A DNA stretch of 64,000 bases from Bacillota bacterium (GCA_023421735.1 JAEZSP010000037.1:34785-98784), one strand, 5' to 3'; numbered from the stretch's first letter, positions 44,854 to 53,603 are shown. Notes: generated by a model from the letters alone, not told the origin. Numbers and translations are program-made.

Positions 44854-45278
44854 TACAAAACGACCCCCTTTTTCAATATGATATTCGCGTAGAGCGCGGT
44901 TTCGCCCGTCGCGACGATGGCGTAAGCGTTTTTCGCGCGCTCATAAAACGCGAAGCGCTCGACAAACTCGATTTTCTGATCGCCCTCGCGCGCTGCGACG
45001 ATTTTCCGGTAGTCGTCCCAGATTGCGGGCACAGTCGGATCGCCCGGCACGACGGCCATCAGGCCGACCGGGGCGTCGACATAGGTATCGAGCGGGAAAA
45101 ACGTGAGCATGGCGTCCAAAATCTCCGATACGCCGTGCCCATCCAGCCGGACGAGTCTTTTTGCGCAGCTTGCGGCGGGAAAGTTGCCGTCCCCTAATAT
45201 GATCTCGTCGCCGTGGCCCATTTCCATCATGATTTTCAGCAGTTCCGGTGTGAGAATCGCCGGTACACCCTTTAACAT
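44853..45278 (-). CDS. RbsD/FucU-family sugar mutarotase (L-fucose mutarotase-like)
   Basis: A 141-residue protein of the RbsD/FucU fold. LKGVPAILTPELLKIMMEMGHGDEIILGDGNFPA holds the conserved catalytic His and Asp; the C-terminal AKNAYAIVATGETALYANIILKKGV is the family end block. It interconverts anomers of fucose, ribose or a related sugar. I chose the second of two nearby ATGs (45278) because AAGGGG lies 8 bases before it and only 2 before the first (45284). Its promoter is at 45308-45336, divergent from parA. Confidence 0.9.
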   Translation of the reverse strand: MLKGVPAILTPELLKIMMEMGHGDEIILGDGNFPAASCAKRLVRLDGHGVSEILDAMLTFFPLDTYVDAPVGLMAVVPGDPTVPAIWDDYRKIVAAREGDQKIEFVERFAFYERAKNAYAIVATGETALYANIILKKGVVL

Positions 45279-45307
45279 GCGCATCGCCCCTTAACCTTTA
45301 TGCTCTG

Positions 45308-45336
45308 ATTATATCACGGTTGTTTGTCCTGTTCAA
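45308..45336 (-). promoter_or_regulatory. Sigma-A promoter of the fucU-ybjQ unit
   Basis: On the minus strand, TTGAAC (45331-45336) and TATAAT (45308-45313), 17-base spacer. Confidence 0.82.
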
Positions 45337-45338
45337 TA

Positions 45339-45379
45339 TTGCGCATATTCCGAATAACTGATATGATATAATATATCAT
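45339..45379 (+). promoter_or_regulatory. parA promoter region with a palindrome at the -10 box
   Basis: TTGCGC (45339) is 17 bases before TATGAT (45362); a second -10 TATAAT lies at 45367. The inverted repeat ATGATAT-AAT-ATATCAT (45363-45379) covers these boxes, so binding of a regulator (possibly ParA or ParB) would block the promoter. Confidence 0.5.
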
Positions 45380-45402
45380 GTGTGAATAGGAGCGTTCGAT
45401 TG

Positions 45403-46164
45403 ATGGGCAAGGTCATCGCGATTTCCAACCAGAAGGGCGGCGTGGGGAAAACGACCACGGCCGTCAATCTTTCCGCATGCGTCGCCGCGGAAGGGAAGCG
45501 CACGTTGCTTCTCGATATCGATCCGCAGGGCAACGCGTCGAGCGGGCTTGGCCTTGGGAAGCACAGCGGCCCGAACATCTACGACGTGCTGATCGAAGGG
45601 ATTGATCCCGCGCGCGTTTCGATGGACACCGGCTTTTACGGGCTGATGCTTTTGCGCGCGGGCATCGAACTTGCCGGTGCGGAGATCGAGCTCGTCGACC
45701 AGGACGGGCGCGAAGAAAAGCTGAAGCGCGCCATCGAGGCGCTGCGCGGCGAATATGACTACGTATTTATAGATTGCCCTCCCTCCCTCGGCCTTCTCAC
45801 GCTCAATGCACTCACGGCGGCGGACGGTGTGCTCATTCCCATTCAGTGCGAATACTACGCGCTCGAGGGCGTCGGCCAGCTCATGAACACCGTTCGACTC
45901 GTGCGCAAAAAACTCAACCCCGCGCTTAAAGTGACCGGGATTGCGCTCACCATGTATGACGCGCGCACCAATCTCAGTGCGCAGGTCGTCAAGGAGGTGC
46001 GCGCACATTTTCCCGAAGAGGCGTTTGAAACCCTCATTCCCCGCAATGTGCGCCTCAGCGAGGCGCCCAGCTTTGGCGTACCCATCTCGGAATACGATCC
46101 CCGCTGTTCCGGCGCCATTGCCTATCGCGATCTCGCGCGGGAATTGATCCGGCGGGAGGCGTAG
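45403..46164 (+). CDS. parA: Chromosome-partitioning ATPase ParA/Soj
   Basis: A 253-residue deviant-Walker ATPase. It starts GKVIAISNQKGGVGKTTTAVNLSA (Walker A with the signature Lys), then LLLDIDPQGNASSGLG (A') and YVFIDCPPSLGLLTLNAL (Walker B). The length and lack of an N-terminal HTH domain mark it as the chromosomal (Soj) type. The ATG at 45403 has AGGAG about 9 bases upstream; a GTG at 45382 is less well placed. parB follows, unusually after a 192-base gap with hairpins. Confidence 0.95.
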   Translation: MGKVIAISNQKGGVGKTTTAVNLSACVAAEGKRTLLLDIDPQGNASSGLGLGKHSGPNIYDVLIEGIDPARVSMDTGFYGLMLLRAGIELAGAEIELVDQDGREEKLKRAIEALRGEYDYVFIDCPPSLGLLTLNALTAADGVLIPIQCEYYALEGVGQLMNTVRLVRKKLNPALKVTGIALTMYDARTNLSAQVVKEVRAHFPEEAFETLIPRNVRLSEAPSFGVPISEYDPRCSGAIAYRDLARELIRREA

Positions 46165-46356
46165 AGAGGCGGGAAACGCTGGGGCACCGCCCCAGGCCCC
46201 CAAAGGAAATTTTCCTGGAATCCCGATCTGAGTGGGTATTTTTATAGATCCGTCGGATCGCCCGGGGCCCGAACCCCGGGCGACCAAATTGAGTTTTTTC
46301 ATCCGTTGATGACAGAATGACATCCATTTTTTCAGGATGTGCAAGGGGGTGCTTTT
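46165..46356. repeat. parA-parB gap with GC hairpins
   Basis: Hairpins CTGGGGC-ACC-GCCCCAG (46179-46195) and TCGCCCGGGG-CCCGAA-CCCCGGGCGA (46258-46283), then ACATCC / GGATGT just before the parB ribosome site. No coding sequence is supported here. They could reduce expression of parB relative to parA. Confidence 0.6.
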
Positions 46357-47223
46357 ATGGCGGCAAAAAAGCCGCAGCGCGGGCTGGGCAGGGGGCTTGG
46401 CGCGCTCCTGGGCGAAGACGTGGTGCAGGAAGAGAAGCGGACGGACGAGGTATTGCGCCTGCCGATCCGGTTGATCGATCCGAACCGAAATCAGCCGCGC
46501 AGGTCGTTTGACGACGCTGCGCTAAAAGAACTGGCGCAATCGATTCAGGCGGTAGGAGTGTTGCAGCCGATCATCGTCTGCAGATCAGGTGAGCGGTACG
46601 CCATCGTTGCGGGCGAGCGGCGCTATCGCGCGTCCCGGCTCGCGGGTCTTGAGGAGATTCCGGCCATCGTGCGCGACTTTAACGAGCAGGCGCGGCTCGA
46701 AGCGGCGCTCATTGAGAACCTGCAAAGAGATGATTTGAACCCCATCGAGGAAGCCATGGGCGTGAAACGGCTCATGGACGAGACGGGCCTAACGCAGGAA
46801 AAGACGGCGGAGCGCTTGGGCAAAAGCCGCTCTGCGCTGGCGAACCTTTTGCGGCTTTTGAATCTCCCGGACAGCGTGCAAGGACTCATTCAGGCGGGAA
46901 AGCTTTCTGCCGGACACGCGCGCGCGCTGGTGGCGCTTGAAAATCCCGCCAAGCAGGAAAAACTCGCGCAGCTCTGCGTGGCGCAGGGATGGTCGGTTCG
47001 GCAGTTTGAGAAGATCTGCCAGGCGGCGATGCAGGCGGAACCCAAGCCCATTCAAAAGCCGGCGCGCGATCCGCAGCTCAAGGAGCTTGAATCGCTGATG
47101 CGAAACGCACTGGGACTGCGCGCGAAACTCGAAGGCGATTTAAACGCGGGCAAGATTACGCTCACTTACTACAGCCAAGACGATCTCCAGCGCATGTGGG
47201 ACGCGCTTTCGAGGATTGATTAA
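46357..47223 (+). CDS. parB: Chromosome-partitioning protein ParB/Spo0J
   Basis: A 288-residue protein. N-terminal ParA-stimulating segment KKPQRGLGRGLGALLGED; ParB/Srx CTP-binding domain with LPIRLIDPNRNQPRR, IIVCRSGERYAIVAGERRYRA (GERRxRA motif) and ALIENLQRDDLNPIEEA; HTH region TQEKTAERLGKSRSALANLLRLLNLP; C-terminal dimer helix. It binds parS sites and loads SMC. The ATG at 46357 follows AAGGGGGTG. No parS site (TGTTTCACGTGAAACA-like) was found by eye in the window. Confidence 0.95.
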   Translation: MAAKKPQRGLGRGLGALLGEDVVQEEKRTDEVLRLPIRLIDPNRNQPRRSFDDAALKELAQSIQAVGVLQPIIVCRSGERYAIVAGERRYRASRLAGLEEIPAIVRDFNEQARLEAALIENLQRDDLNPIEEAMGVKRLMDETGLTQEKTAERLGKSRSALANLLRLLNLPDSVQGLIQAGKLSAGHARALVALENPAKQEKLAQLCVAQGWSVRQFEKICQAAMQAEPKPIQKPARDPQLKELESLMRNALGLRAKLEGDLNAGKITLTYYSQDDLQRMWDALSRID

Positions 47224-47226
47224 TTG

Positions 47227-48435
47227 ATGAAAAACAGAGAAAATGCGATCATCGGCGCCATCTTTCTTTTTTGGTTTTCGGTCTACACATACCCCTCCTT
47301 CCTCTCGAGTTATGCGGAGACGACGCTTGGAGCAACCAGCGTGATGACGGGATTGATCGTCGGAAGCTACGGTTTCGTGCAGATGGCGCTGCGCATCCCG
47401 CTCGGCATTCTCTCGGATGTGACCCGAAAGCGCAAAATTTACATTATGATGGGCTTCGGCGCATCCATGCTCGCATCCGCCGGACTCGCGCTGGTCGCAA
47501 TGCTTGCGGGGAATGTGAGCGCGAACCTCGCCGCGCTGGCGCTGGTGTTCCGCGGCTTCGCGGGCGCTGCCGCCGCGAGTTGGGTCACGCTCTCGGTATT
47601 TTATTCGGCACACTATCCGCCCGAGCGCACGACTGAGGCCATGAGCAAGATCGTGTTCCCGCAGTATTTTTCGCAGGTGATCGCAATGCTTCTGGGTGCG
47701 TTCATCATGAATCGGCTGGGTGCGTCCTGGGCGTTTCTGCTCGCGACGGCGGCTGGGCTGGTTGGCCTCCTGTTCATTGCGCGCATGGATGACATCCCGC
47801 CGGAGGGCGAACCGTTCACATTCAAGAGCTTTGTCTCGGTTGCGCGGGATAAAAATCTCATCACAGGTTCCGTGCTTGCGATCCTCTTCATGCTCGTTTC
47901 CTGGGCGACGGTATTGGGGTTTGTCCAGAACTGGGCGAAGGCATATGTCGACGGGTTTACGCCCGATTATCTTGGTATATTGCCGGTCATGTATCTGCTT
48001 CCCAACGCCATCGTTTCGCGGTTTACAAACAGACTTTCGCTGCGGTTCGGCAGAAACGCGGTGCTGCCAGGCGGGTTTGTGCTGCTCGGTGCAGCATGCC
48101 TTTTCTACCCGTGGGCGCGCAATCTGTGGCTGCTGTTTGCCAATCAGGTGCTCTTCGGCGTGGGCATGGGGATGATCGTGCCGCTTACGATGGCATCGTC
48201 CATTGAGACCATCCCGGGCAATCGGCGCGGGGCGGCGATGGGTATCTATCAGGCGGTATACGGCGTGGGCATGTTTCTGGGGCCGGTTATCGCGGGCAAG
48301 GTCATCGATGTATTTTCAACGGGCACGGTTTTGTATGCCGGCTATGCGGCAAATTTTCGGATGTGCGCGGGGATCGCCTTTGTGGGCGCGGTTGCCGCAT
48401 GGCTTTTGACCCGGGCGCGCAGCGTGAGGCAATGA
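47227..48435 (+). CDS. MFS transporter of unknown substrate
   Basis: A 402-residue carrier with 12 hydrophobic segments. The helix 2-3 loop reads GILSDVTRKRKIYIMMG (MFS signature A). A central loop with PPEGEPFTFKSF divides the halves. The second half has RFTNRLSLRFGRNA and GNRRGAAMGIYQAVYGVGM. It starts 3 bases after parB and may be read from the same transcript, though a functional link is not expected. The substrate cannot be predicted. Confidence 0.87.
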   Translation: MKNRENAIIGAIFLFWFSVYTYPSFLSSYAETTLGATSVMTGLIVGSYGFVQMALRIPLGILSDVTRKRKIYIMMGFGASMLASAGLALVAMLAGNVSANLAALALVFRGFAGAAAASWVTLSVFYSAHYPPERTTEAMSKIVFPQYFSQVIAMLLGAFIMNRLGASWAFLLATAAGLVGLLFIARMDDIPPEGEPFTFKSFVSVARDKNLITGSVLAILFMLVSWATVLGFVQNWAKAYVDGFTPDYLGILPVMYLLPNAIVSRFTNRLSLRFGRNAVLPGGFVLLGAACLFYPWARNLWLLFANQVLFGVGMGMIVPLTMASSIETIPGNRRGAAMGIYQAVYGVGMFLGPVIAGKVIDVFSTGTVLYAGYAANFRMCAGIAFVGAVAAWLLTRARSVRQ

Positions 48436-48454
48436 TTTCCGGGAGGAAATACGA

Positions 48455-49066
48455 ATGAACATATACCGGATTGAATCAGTCAAAGAGACAGACAGTCTTT
48501 CGGGCAGTTTTTTTGAGCCGGGTGGCGGAAATTGGGCCATGATCGCCCAATATCCGTGGGGTGGTGCCTATCGGCCGGAGGCGCGCGCGCGGGTGGAAAC
48601 GAGCGGAGAAGCGCTCGTCGTGACGCTCTGCGCACGGGAAGAGTCCATTCACGCCGCGCAGACGCGCTTTGGCGGCGCGGTGTGCATCGATAGTTGCCTC
48701 GAGTTTTTCGTCAATCCCTGTCCCGCAGCGGGTGATGCCTACATAAACATCGAGGGGAATCCGCGCGGCACCTTGCACATCGGCATCGGCTTGGGACGTG
48801 CCAATCGGCGCGTTCTTGAGGTTATGCCGGAGGGGATGAACCTTTCCGTCTCAAAACACGCGGGTTCGTGGTGGGCGCTGCGGTATTATTTGCCGTTCGC
48901 GCTTCTGCAGAAATGGACCGGGCATCCGTGCGAAGCACACATGGCGGCCAATTTCTACACCTGTGATGAGAGCATCCATCCGCACTTTGGCACGTGGAGC
49001 CCCGTCAAAGCGCCGCAGCCTGATTTTCACAGGCCGGAATGCTTTGGAAGGCTGGATTTCGCTTAG
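48455..49066 (+). CDS. Carbohydrate-binding family 9-like (CBM9/DOMON) protein
   Basis: A 203-residue protein with the CBM9-like beta-sandwich: QYPWGGAYRPEARARVETSGEALVVTLCARE, then SCLEFFVNPCPAAGDAYINIEGNPRGTLHIGIGLGR, and a late YYLPFALLQKWTG with MAANFYTCDES and HFGTWSPV. There is no signal peptide or anchor, so it is apparently cytoplasmic, which is unusual for a CBM-like fold; stand-alone proteins of this type exist in Clostridia without known function. Ribosome site GGGAGG upstream. Confidence 0.85.
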   Translation: MNIYRIESVKETDSLSGSFFEPGGGNWAMIAQYPWGGAYRPEARARVETSGEALVVTLCAREESIHAAQTRFGGAVCIDSCLEFFVNPCPAAGDAYINIEGNPRGTLHIGIGLGRANRRVLEVMPEGMNLSVSKHAGSWWALRYYLPFALLQKWTGHPCEAHMAANFYTCDESIHPHFGTWSPVKAPQPDFHRPECFGRLDFA

Positions 49067-49082
49067 GGAAGAGGCTAATCAC

Positions 49083-50042
49083 ATGGAAAGGTTTTATAGG
49101 GTGCTTGCGGCACTTCTCGTCGTCGTTCTTCTTGCGGCAAATATCGCCTACGCGGAGGAGGAAGACGATCCGGTGGTCTATGACCCCACGGAGGAGGAGC
49201 AATTTCAGGACTCGCTCGACGGACATCTGGCCGAAGAGCGGGCAAAGGTCAGCGAAATGCGCAACCTTTTGCTCATCGGGATCGACGCCAGGCCGGGTGA
49301 AACGACGGGACGCAGCGATACCATGATCATCGTGACCCTCGATCCGGATGACAACTCCATCAAACTCACAAGCATCATGCGCGATTTGTATGTCGAGATT
49401 CCGGGCTACAAGAACAATCGCATCAATGCGGCCTACGTATTCGGCGGGCCGGAACTGCTGATGAAGACGATCGAGACCAACTTTGGCATCCACATCGACA
49501 ACTATATCGCGGTCAACTTTTCGATGATGGGAACGCTAATCGATGCCATCGGTGGGTTGACGCTTACCGTTGAGAGCGATTATTATAAGGACCGCATCAA
49601 CGCGGTCATCAAGATGGACAACAAGGTGCTCGGCATCGACATCAACGACGGCCTTTTGAAAAGTGCCGGCGAGCAGCGCATGACCGGCAAGCAGGCGCAG
49701 GCATACGCCCGCTATCGCTATGGCACCAAGGATGGCGACTTTGGGCGCACGGCACGTCAGCGCGAGGTCATCACCAAGATCTTTGAAAAGCTCAGCGGCA
49801 TGTCCGCGCTGCAGCTCATGCGGCTTGTGGTCGATAATGCATCCGACGTCTATACGAATCTACCCATTGCCGATCTCGCCTCGTTTGCGCCGGTGCTTAT
49901 CTCGATGAAGGACGCGAACATCGCCGAACTGAGACTGCCGATCGACGGCGGATACAAGAGCAAGACCATTTCCGGCATGTCGGTGCTCGTGCCCGATCGC
50001 GAGAAGAACATGGACGCGCTGATGAATTTCCTCGAGGAGTGA
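49083..50042 (+). CDS. LytR-CpsA-Psr (LCP) family phosphotransferase
   Basis: A 319-residue extracytoplasmic enzyme. Residues 1-24 form a membrane or signal helix ending ANIAYA. The LCP core has LLLIGIDARPGETTGRSDTMIIVTLDPDD (Asp/Arg of the active site), TSIMRDLYVEIPGYKNNRINAAYVFGGP, and late YARYRYGTKDGDFGRTARQREVI, where Arg and Asp bind the pyrophosphate. LCP enzymes attach teichoic acids or capsule glycans to peptidoglycan. The start at 49083 is after GGGAAGAGG. Together with the BY-kinases this implies a wall-attached polysaccharide. Confidence 0.93.
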   Translation: MERFYRVLAALLVVVLLAANIAYAEEEDDPVVYDPTEEEQFQDSLDGHLAEERAKVSEMRNLLLIGIDARPGETTGRSDTMIIVTLDPDDNSIKLTSIMRDLYVEIPGYKNNRINAAYVFGGPELLMKTIETNFGIHIDNYIAVNFSMMGTLIDAIGGLTLTVESDYYKDRINAVIKMDNKVLGIDINDGLLKSAGEQRMTGKQAQAYARYRYGTKDGDFGRTARQREVITKIFEKLSGMSALQLMRLVVDNASDVYTNLPIADLASFAPVLISMKDANIAELRLPIDGGYKSKTISGMSVLVPDREKNMDALMNFLEE

Positions 50043-50046
50043 AACA

Positions 50047-50862
50047 ATGACCCGGACGCTCGACATGACCACGCGCAACAGCGAATACCAGCGCTTTGAA
50101 ACGCTCAAACGCAATCGGGAGAAGCGCGCCCGGCAGGGGCTCTTCTTCCTCGAAGGCGTGCACCCCGTGGAACAGGCGATCCAGGCGGGGTACGCATTTT
50201 ACGCCATCGGGGTCGACAGCAATGCGCGGCTCTCGGGCTGGGCGCATGACATGCTCGAAAAGGCGAATCCCGAAATCGTCTATCGCATGGGGAGCGATCT
50301 GCACAAGGAGCTTTCTGACCGCGAGGAGCCGTGCGAACTGCTCTGTCTTGCGCGCCAGAAGCCGGGTCTTCCTTTGTTCTCCGCAGACCCGCTCGCGCTC
50401 TATGCGGTGTTTGACCGCCCGAGCGCACCCGGAAATCTTGGCACCGTAGTTCGCTCTGCGGATGCGTTTGGCGCGCGATGCGTCATGACCACCGGTCACG
50501 CGGCAGATTTTTACGATCCGCAGTGTTTGCGTGCCAGTATCGGTACGCTCTTTCGCAGGCCGCATGTCAATCTGGACGGCGCGGAGGCCGCGGTTTCCTA
50601 TTTGCGCGCCGCGCCCGAGAAGCCGCTCATCGTCGGCACGTCCGCGCGGGGCGACGCGCTCCTAAACGAGGTTGACTTGACGGGGCCGGTTGCACTCATT
50701 ATTGGAAACGAGACGTTCGGACTCTCGAAGGCATGGAAGGAATCCTGTGACGTGCTCGCGCGCATTCCGATCTGCGGCGCGGCTTCGTCCCTCAATGCCG
50801 GGAGCGCCGCGACCGTCTGTTTCTATGAGGTGGCGCGCCAGCGGGGCTTCAGGCACGAATAG
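50047..50862 (+). CDS. SpoU/TrmH family RNA 2'-O-methyltransferase
   Basis: A 271-residue SPOUT enzyme. N-terminal substrate-binding part with RARQGLFFLEGVHPVEQAI; catalytic domain with PSAPGNLGTVVRSADAFGARCV (motif 1), LIIGNETFGLS (motif 2) and SLNAGSAATVCFYEVARQRGF (motif 3), which forms the knot that binds SAM. It methylates the ribose of an rRNA or tRNA nucleotide; the site cannot be told. GAGGAG precedes the ATG and it is 4 bases after the LCP gene. Confidence 0.93.
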   Translation: MTRTLDMTTRNSEYQRFETLKRNREKRARQGLFFLEGVHPVEQAIQAGYAFYAIGVDSNARLSGWAHDMLEKANPEIVYRMGSDLHKELSDREEPCELLCLARQKPGLPLFSADPLALYAVFDRPSAPGNLGTVVRSADAFGARCVMTTGHAADFYDPQCLRASIGTLFRRPHVNLDGAEAAVSYLRAAPEKPLIVGTSARGDALLNEVDLTGPVALIIGNETFGLSKAWKESCDVLARIPICGAASSLNAGSAATVCFYEVARQRGFRHE

Positions 50863-50890
50863 AAAAAACCCGGCACTAAGCCGGGTTTTT
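50863..50890 (+). terminator. Terminator after the methyltransferase gene
   Basis: AAAAAACCCGGC-ACTAA-GCCGGGTTTTT: a near-symmetric stem with a T-run. Confidence 0.93.
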
Positions 50891-50903
50891 CATGTCTTTT
50901 GGC

Positions 50904-50942
50904 ATGGAAACGGTTGCGTTTTGATGTATATTTTGTTATAAT
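50904..50942 (+). promoter_or_regulatory. Promoter with a cre/LacI-like operator before the sugar ABC transporter
   Basis: TTGCGT (50914) and TATAAT (50937), 17-base spacer. ATGGAAACGGTTGCG at 50904-50918 matches the CcpA cre consensus WTGNAANCGNWNNCW at all but the last position and covers the -35 box. It contains the dyad AAACG-GTTG-CGTTT. Catabolite repression or a LacI-family repressor is likely. Confidence 0.65.
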
Positions 50943-50990
50943 GTGGATGCAATAGTCCGATATGGACGGTAAAATGGGGAGGAATTTACA

Positions 50991-51941
50991 ATGAAGAAGA
51001 TTTTTGCCCTCGTGCTCGTATTGGCACTCGTGTTGGCCATGACGAGCTTCGCCTCGGCAGAGGCCAAGAAGCCCTACATTGGCATCCTTGCGCCCGCGAC
51101 GACCCACGGCTGGGTTGGCGGCGTTACTTACTATGCGCAGCAGGCTGCGGATTCGCACGACATCGACTACGTGCTTCTTACCAGTTCCAACGCGGACGAG
51201 ATGAGCTCCCAGATCGAACAGCTCATTTCGCTGGGCGTGGATGCCATCGTCGTGTGGCCGCAGTTTACCGGCGTCGAGACCGCAGCCGAGATGGCGCTCG
51301 AAAAGGGCATTATCATCTACAACTTCGACATGCTGATTGGCGTGGACCAGAAGTACGCGGACGAACTGTACGTGCTGACCGGCGACAACTACGGCATGGG
51401 CGTCGCGGGCGCGCAGTACATCGTTTCCAAGATCGGCACCACCGGTACTGTGCTCATCATGGACGTGCCGACCTCCGGCAACGTCGCGGCCGACCGCAAA
51501 GCCGGCTTTGAGGACACCGTGGCCGAGATCGCGCCTGACCTTGAGCTCATCACCATCTCCACCGCCTTCGCGCGCGAGGACGGCCTCAACGATATGGCGG
51601 ACGCGCTGACCGCGTATCCCCAGATCGACGCCGTATTCTCCATGGACGACGAGACCTCCATCGGCGCCTTGCAGGCGATCGTCGAGGCGGGCCGCACGGA
51701 TGTCAAGGCCATCACCGGCGGCGGCGGCTGCCAGGAATACTTCAATATGATGTCTGACGAGGCATATGCGAACATTTGGGTCGCTTCCGCCACGTATTCT
51801 CCGTCGATGATCGTCAACTGCATCGACAATACCATTGCAATCCTCCAGGGCGAGACGATCGAGCACACGGTTGTAATCCCGACCACCATCGTCGACCGCG
51901 ACAACGTGGCAGACTTCCTCGATCCCAACACGCCTTACTAA
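50991..51941 (+). CDS. Sugar ABC transporter substrate-binding protein (ribose/galactose type)
   Basis: A 316-residue periplasmic-binding-protein fold of the type I sugar group. Signal peptide 1-23 with cleavage after FASA, and no lipobox Cys. PYIGILAPATTHGWVGGVTYYAQQAA, SSQIEQLISLGVDAIVVWPQ and YNFDMLI are the N-lobe; DAVFSMDDETSIGALQAI and ITGGGGCQEYF the C-lobe. It binds a sugar for the double ATPase and permease encoded next. Without a lipid anchor it would diffuse from a monoderm cell, which is unusual. GGGAGG precedes the ATG. Confidence 0.9.
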   Translation: MKKIFALVLVLALVLAMTSFASAEAKKPYIGILAPATTHGWVGGVTYYAQQAADSHDIDYVLLTSSNADEMSSQIEQLISLGVDAIVVWPQFTGVETAAEMALEKGIIIYNFDMLIGVDQKYADELYVLTGDNYGMGVAGAQYIVSKIGTTGTVLIMDVPTSGNVAADRKAGFEDTVAEIAPDLELITISTAFAREDGLNDMADALTAYPQIDAVFSMDDETSIGALQAIVEAGRTDVKAITGGGGCQEYFNMMSDEAYANIWVASATYSPSMIVNCIDNTIAILQGETIEHTVVIPTTIVDRDNVADFLDPNTPY

Positions 51942-51978
51942 AATCCGCAACCGTTCGGGGAATAGAGCCCTGTTTTTT

Positions 51979-52078
51979 GCCCGAGGCGTCGTGTCTGGCG
52001 CTGCGCCTCGGGCGAGAATTCAATGCCTGATCCCCTTCTCGAACCCATGCCAGATAATCCGGGGGCCGCAAGGCCCCC
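51979..52078 (+). promoter_or_regulatory. Two hairpins in the binding protein-ATPase gap
   Basis: GCCCGAGGCG / CGCCTCGGGC (51979-52013, 15-base loop) and GGGGGCC-GCAA-GGCCCCC (52061-52078, GNRA loop). Neither is followed by a T-run. Such hairpins usually stabilise the upstream message, giving more binding protein than ATPase and permease. Confidence 0.6.
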
Positions 52079-52108
52079 CGCTTCGCATAACCCAAAGGAT
52101 GTGTTGAA

Positions 52109-53590
52109 ATGACCCTATCCATGACCGGCATCGACAAGTCCTTCGGCGCGAACAAGGTGCTGATGGGCGTCGATTTTTCCGTCGGCGCGGGTGAAATCCG
52201 CGCGCTGATCGGCGAAAACGGCGCGGGCAAGACGACGCTGATGAACATACTCGGCGGCGTTCTCGCGCCCGACGCGGGTACCATTTCCCTCGACGGGAAA
52301 CAGGTGGCCTTTGCAATTCCGCGCGACTCGCTCGACGCGGGCATCGCGTTTATTCATCAGGAATTAAATCTCGTGAACGACTTAAACGTCTACGAGAATC
52401 TTTTTATTGGAAGGGAAATCAAAAAGGGCGCATGGCTCGACAAGAAGGCCATGATTGCGCGCGCCGGGGAAGTACTCGCCAAGCTCAATGTCGTGCTCGA
52501 CCCATCCATGCAGCTTTCCGAACTCGATGCTTCCTATAAACAGATCATCGAAATCGCGCGCGCGCTCATCTTCAATGCGCGGCTTATCATCATGGACGAG
52601 CCGACGACGTCTTTGACCGAGGTCGAGATTGAGCGCGTGTTTGATCTCATGCGCGCCGTCAAGGAGGCGGGCGTGTCCATCGTGTTCATTTCCCACAAGC
52701 TCAAGGAAGTGCTGCGCGTATGCGACACGTTTACCGTCTTGCGCGACGGTGAAGTCGCCATGCGTGGAGACGTCAAGGACGTGACGGAGAAGGGCCTCGC
52801 GCGCTGGATGGTCGGCCATGATGTGCGCACGGAAAAGCTTCGGCGCAACGTGCGCCTTGGCGACGAGGCGCTGCGCGTAGAACACCTTGCACAGGGTCGT
52901 TCGTTTCGGGACATCTCCTTTTCGATGCGTGCGGGGGAAATTCTGGGCTTCACGGGACTTCTGGGCGATGGACGAAGCGAACTTTTTCGATCCGTGTTTG
53001 GCATGACGCCCGATCGAACAGGTACGATTTACGTGGGCGGGCAGAAAAAAGGGATTCGTTCGACCACGGAAGCCTACGAAGCGGGATTGGGGTATGTGCC
53101 CCGAAACCGCAAGGAAAACGGCATCATCAAGGACATGTCGGTGATCGAAAACGGCTCGATCGTCACATACCGCGACAGGCGGCGCATGGGTTTTTTGCAG
53201 CATGGATTGATACGTGCGGACATGGAGAAAAACGTCCGCGAGCTTTCAATCAAGGTGTCGGACCTCAATGATTCGATCACCTCTCTCTCTGGCGGCAATC
53301 AGCAGAAGGTCGTGCTTGCGAAATGGCTGTCCGCGTCCCCGCAAGTCTTGATTTTCGACAATCCCACCCAGGGTGTGGATGTGGGCGCGAAGGAAGAGAT
53401 TTACGATATCATCCTGCGCCTCGCGGAAAACGGGGTTGCGGTGGCGATCCTCTCGAGCGAGGCACAGGAGATCATCCGGCTATGCGACCGCGCGTATGTC
53501 ATGTATCACGGCGAGGTTCGGGGCGAGCTTTCGGGCGAGGAACTGAACGAGCAAAACATCATGCTGCTTGCCACGGGCGGCGCGATATGA
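52109..53590 (+). CDS. Sugar ABC transporter double ATPase (RbsA/MglA-like)
   Basis: A 493-residue tandem ABC ATPase. Domain 1 has Walker A LIGENGAGKTTLMNILGG, signature-like SELDASYKQIIEIARAL and Walker B LIIMDEPTTSLTE with VFISHKL. Domain 2 has the altered P-loop GFTGLLGDGRSELFRSVFG (no Lys, as is normal for the second half of RbsA), signature SLSGGNQQKVVLAKWL and LIFDNPTQGVDVGAK. It energises uptake with the neighbouring permease. It follows the binding protein after 167 bases with hairpins, and the permease follows after 13 bases. Confidence 0.94.
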   Translation: MTLSMTGIDKSFGANKVLMGVDFSVGAGEIRALIGENGAGKTTLMNILGGVLAPDAGTISLDGKQVAFAIPRDSLDAGIAFIHQELNLVNDLNVYENLFIGREIKKGAWLDKKAMIARAGEVLAKLNVVLDPSMQLSELDASYKQIIEIARALIFNARLIIMDEPTTSLTEVEIERVFDLMRAVKEAGVSIVFISHKLKEVLRVCDTFTVLRDGEVAMRGDVKDVTEKGLARWMVGHDVRTEKLRRNVRLGDEALRVEHLAQGRSFRDISFSMRAGEILGFTGLLGDGRSELFRSVFGMTPDRTGTIYVGGQKKGIRSTTEAYEAGLGYVPRNRKENGIIKDMSVIENGSIVTYRDRRRMGFLQHGLIRADMEKNVRELSIKVSDLNDSITSLSGGNQQKVVLAKWLSASPQVLIFDNPTQGVDVGAKEEIYDIILRLAENGVAVAILSSEAQEIIRLCDRAYVMYHGEVRGELSGEELNEQNIMLLATGGAI

Positions 53591-53603
53591 GGGGGAAACG
53601 GGT

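Noticed and set aside
45300..47230. parS site near parAB
   Set aside because: No 16-base sequence close to TGTTTCACGTGAAACA was found by eye.
50823..51950. 375-codon minus-strand frame
   Set aside because: Antisense to the sugar-binding protein and spans a terminator and a promoter.
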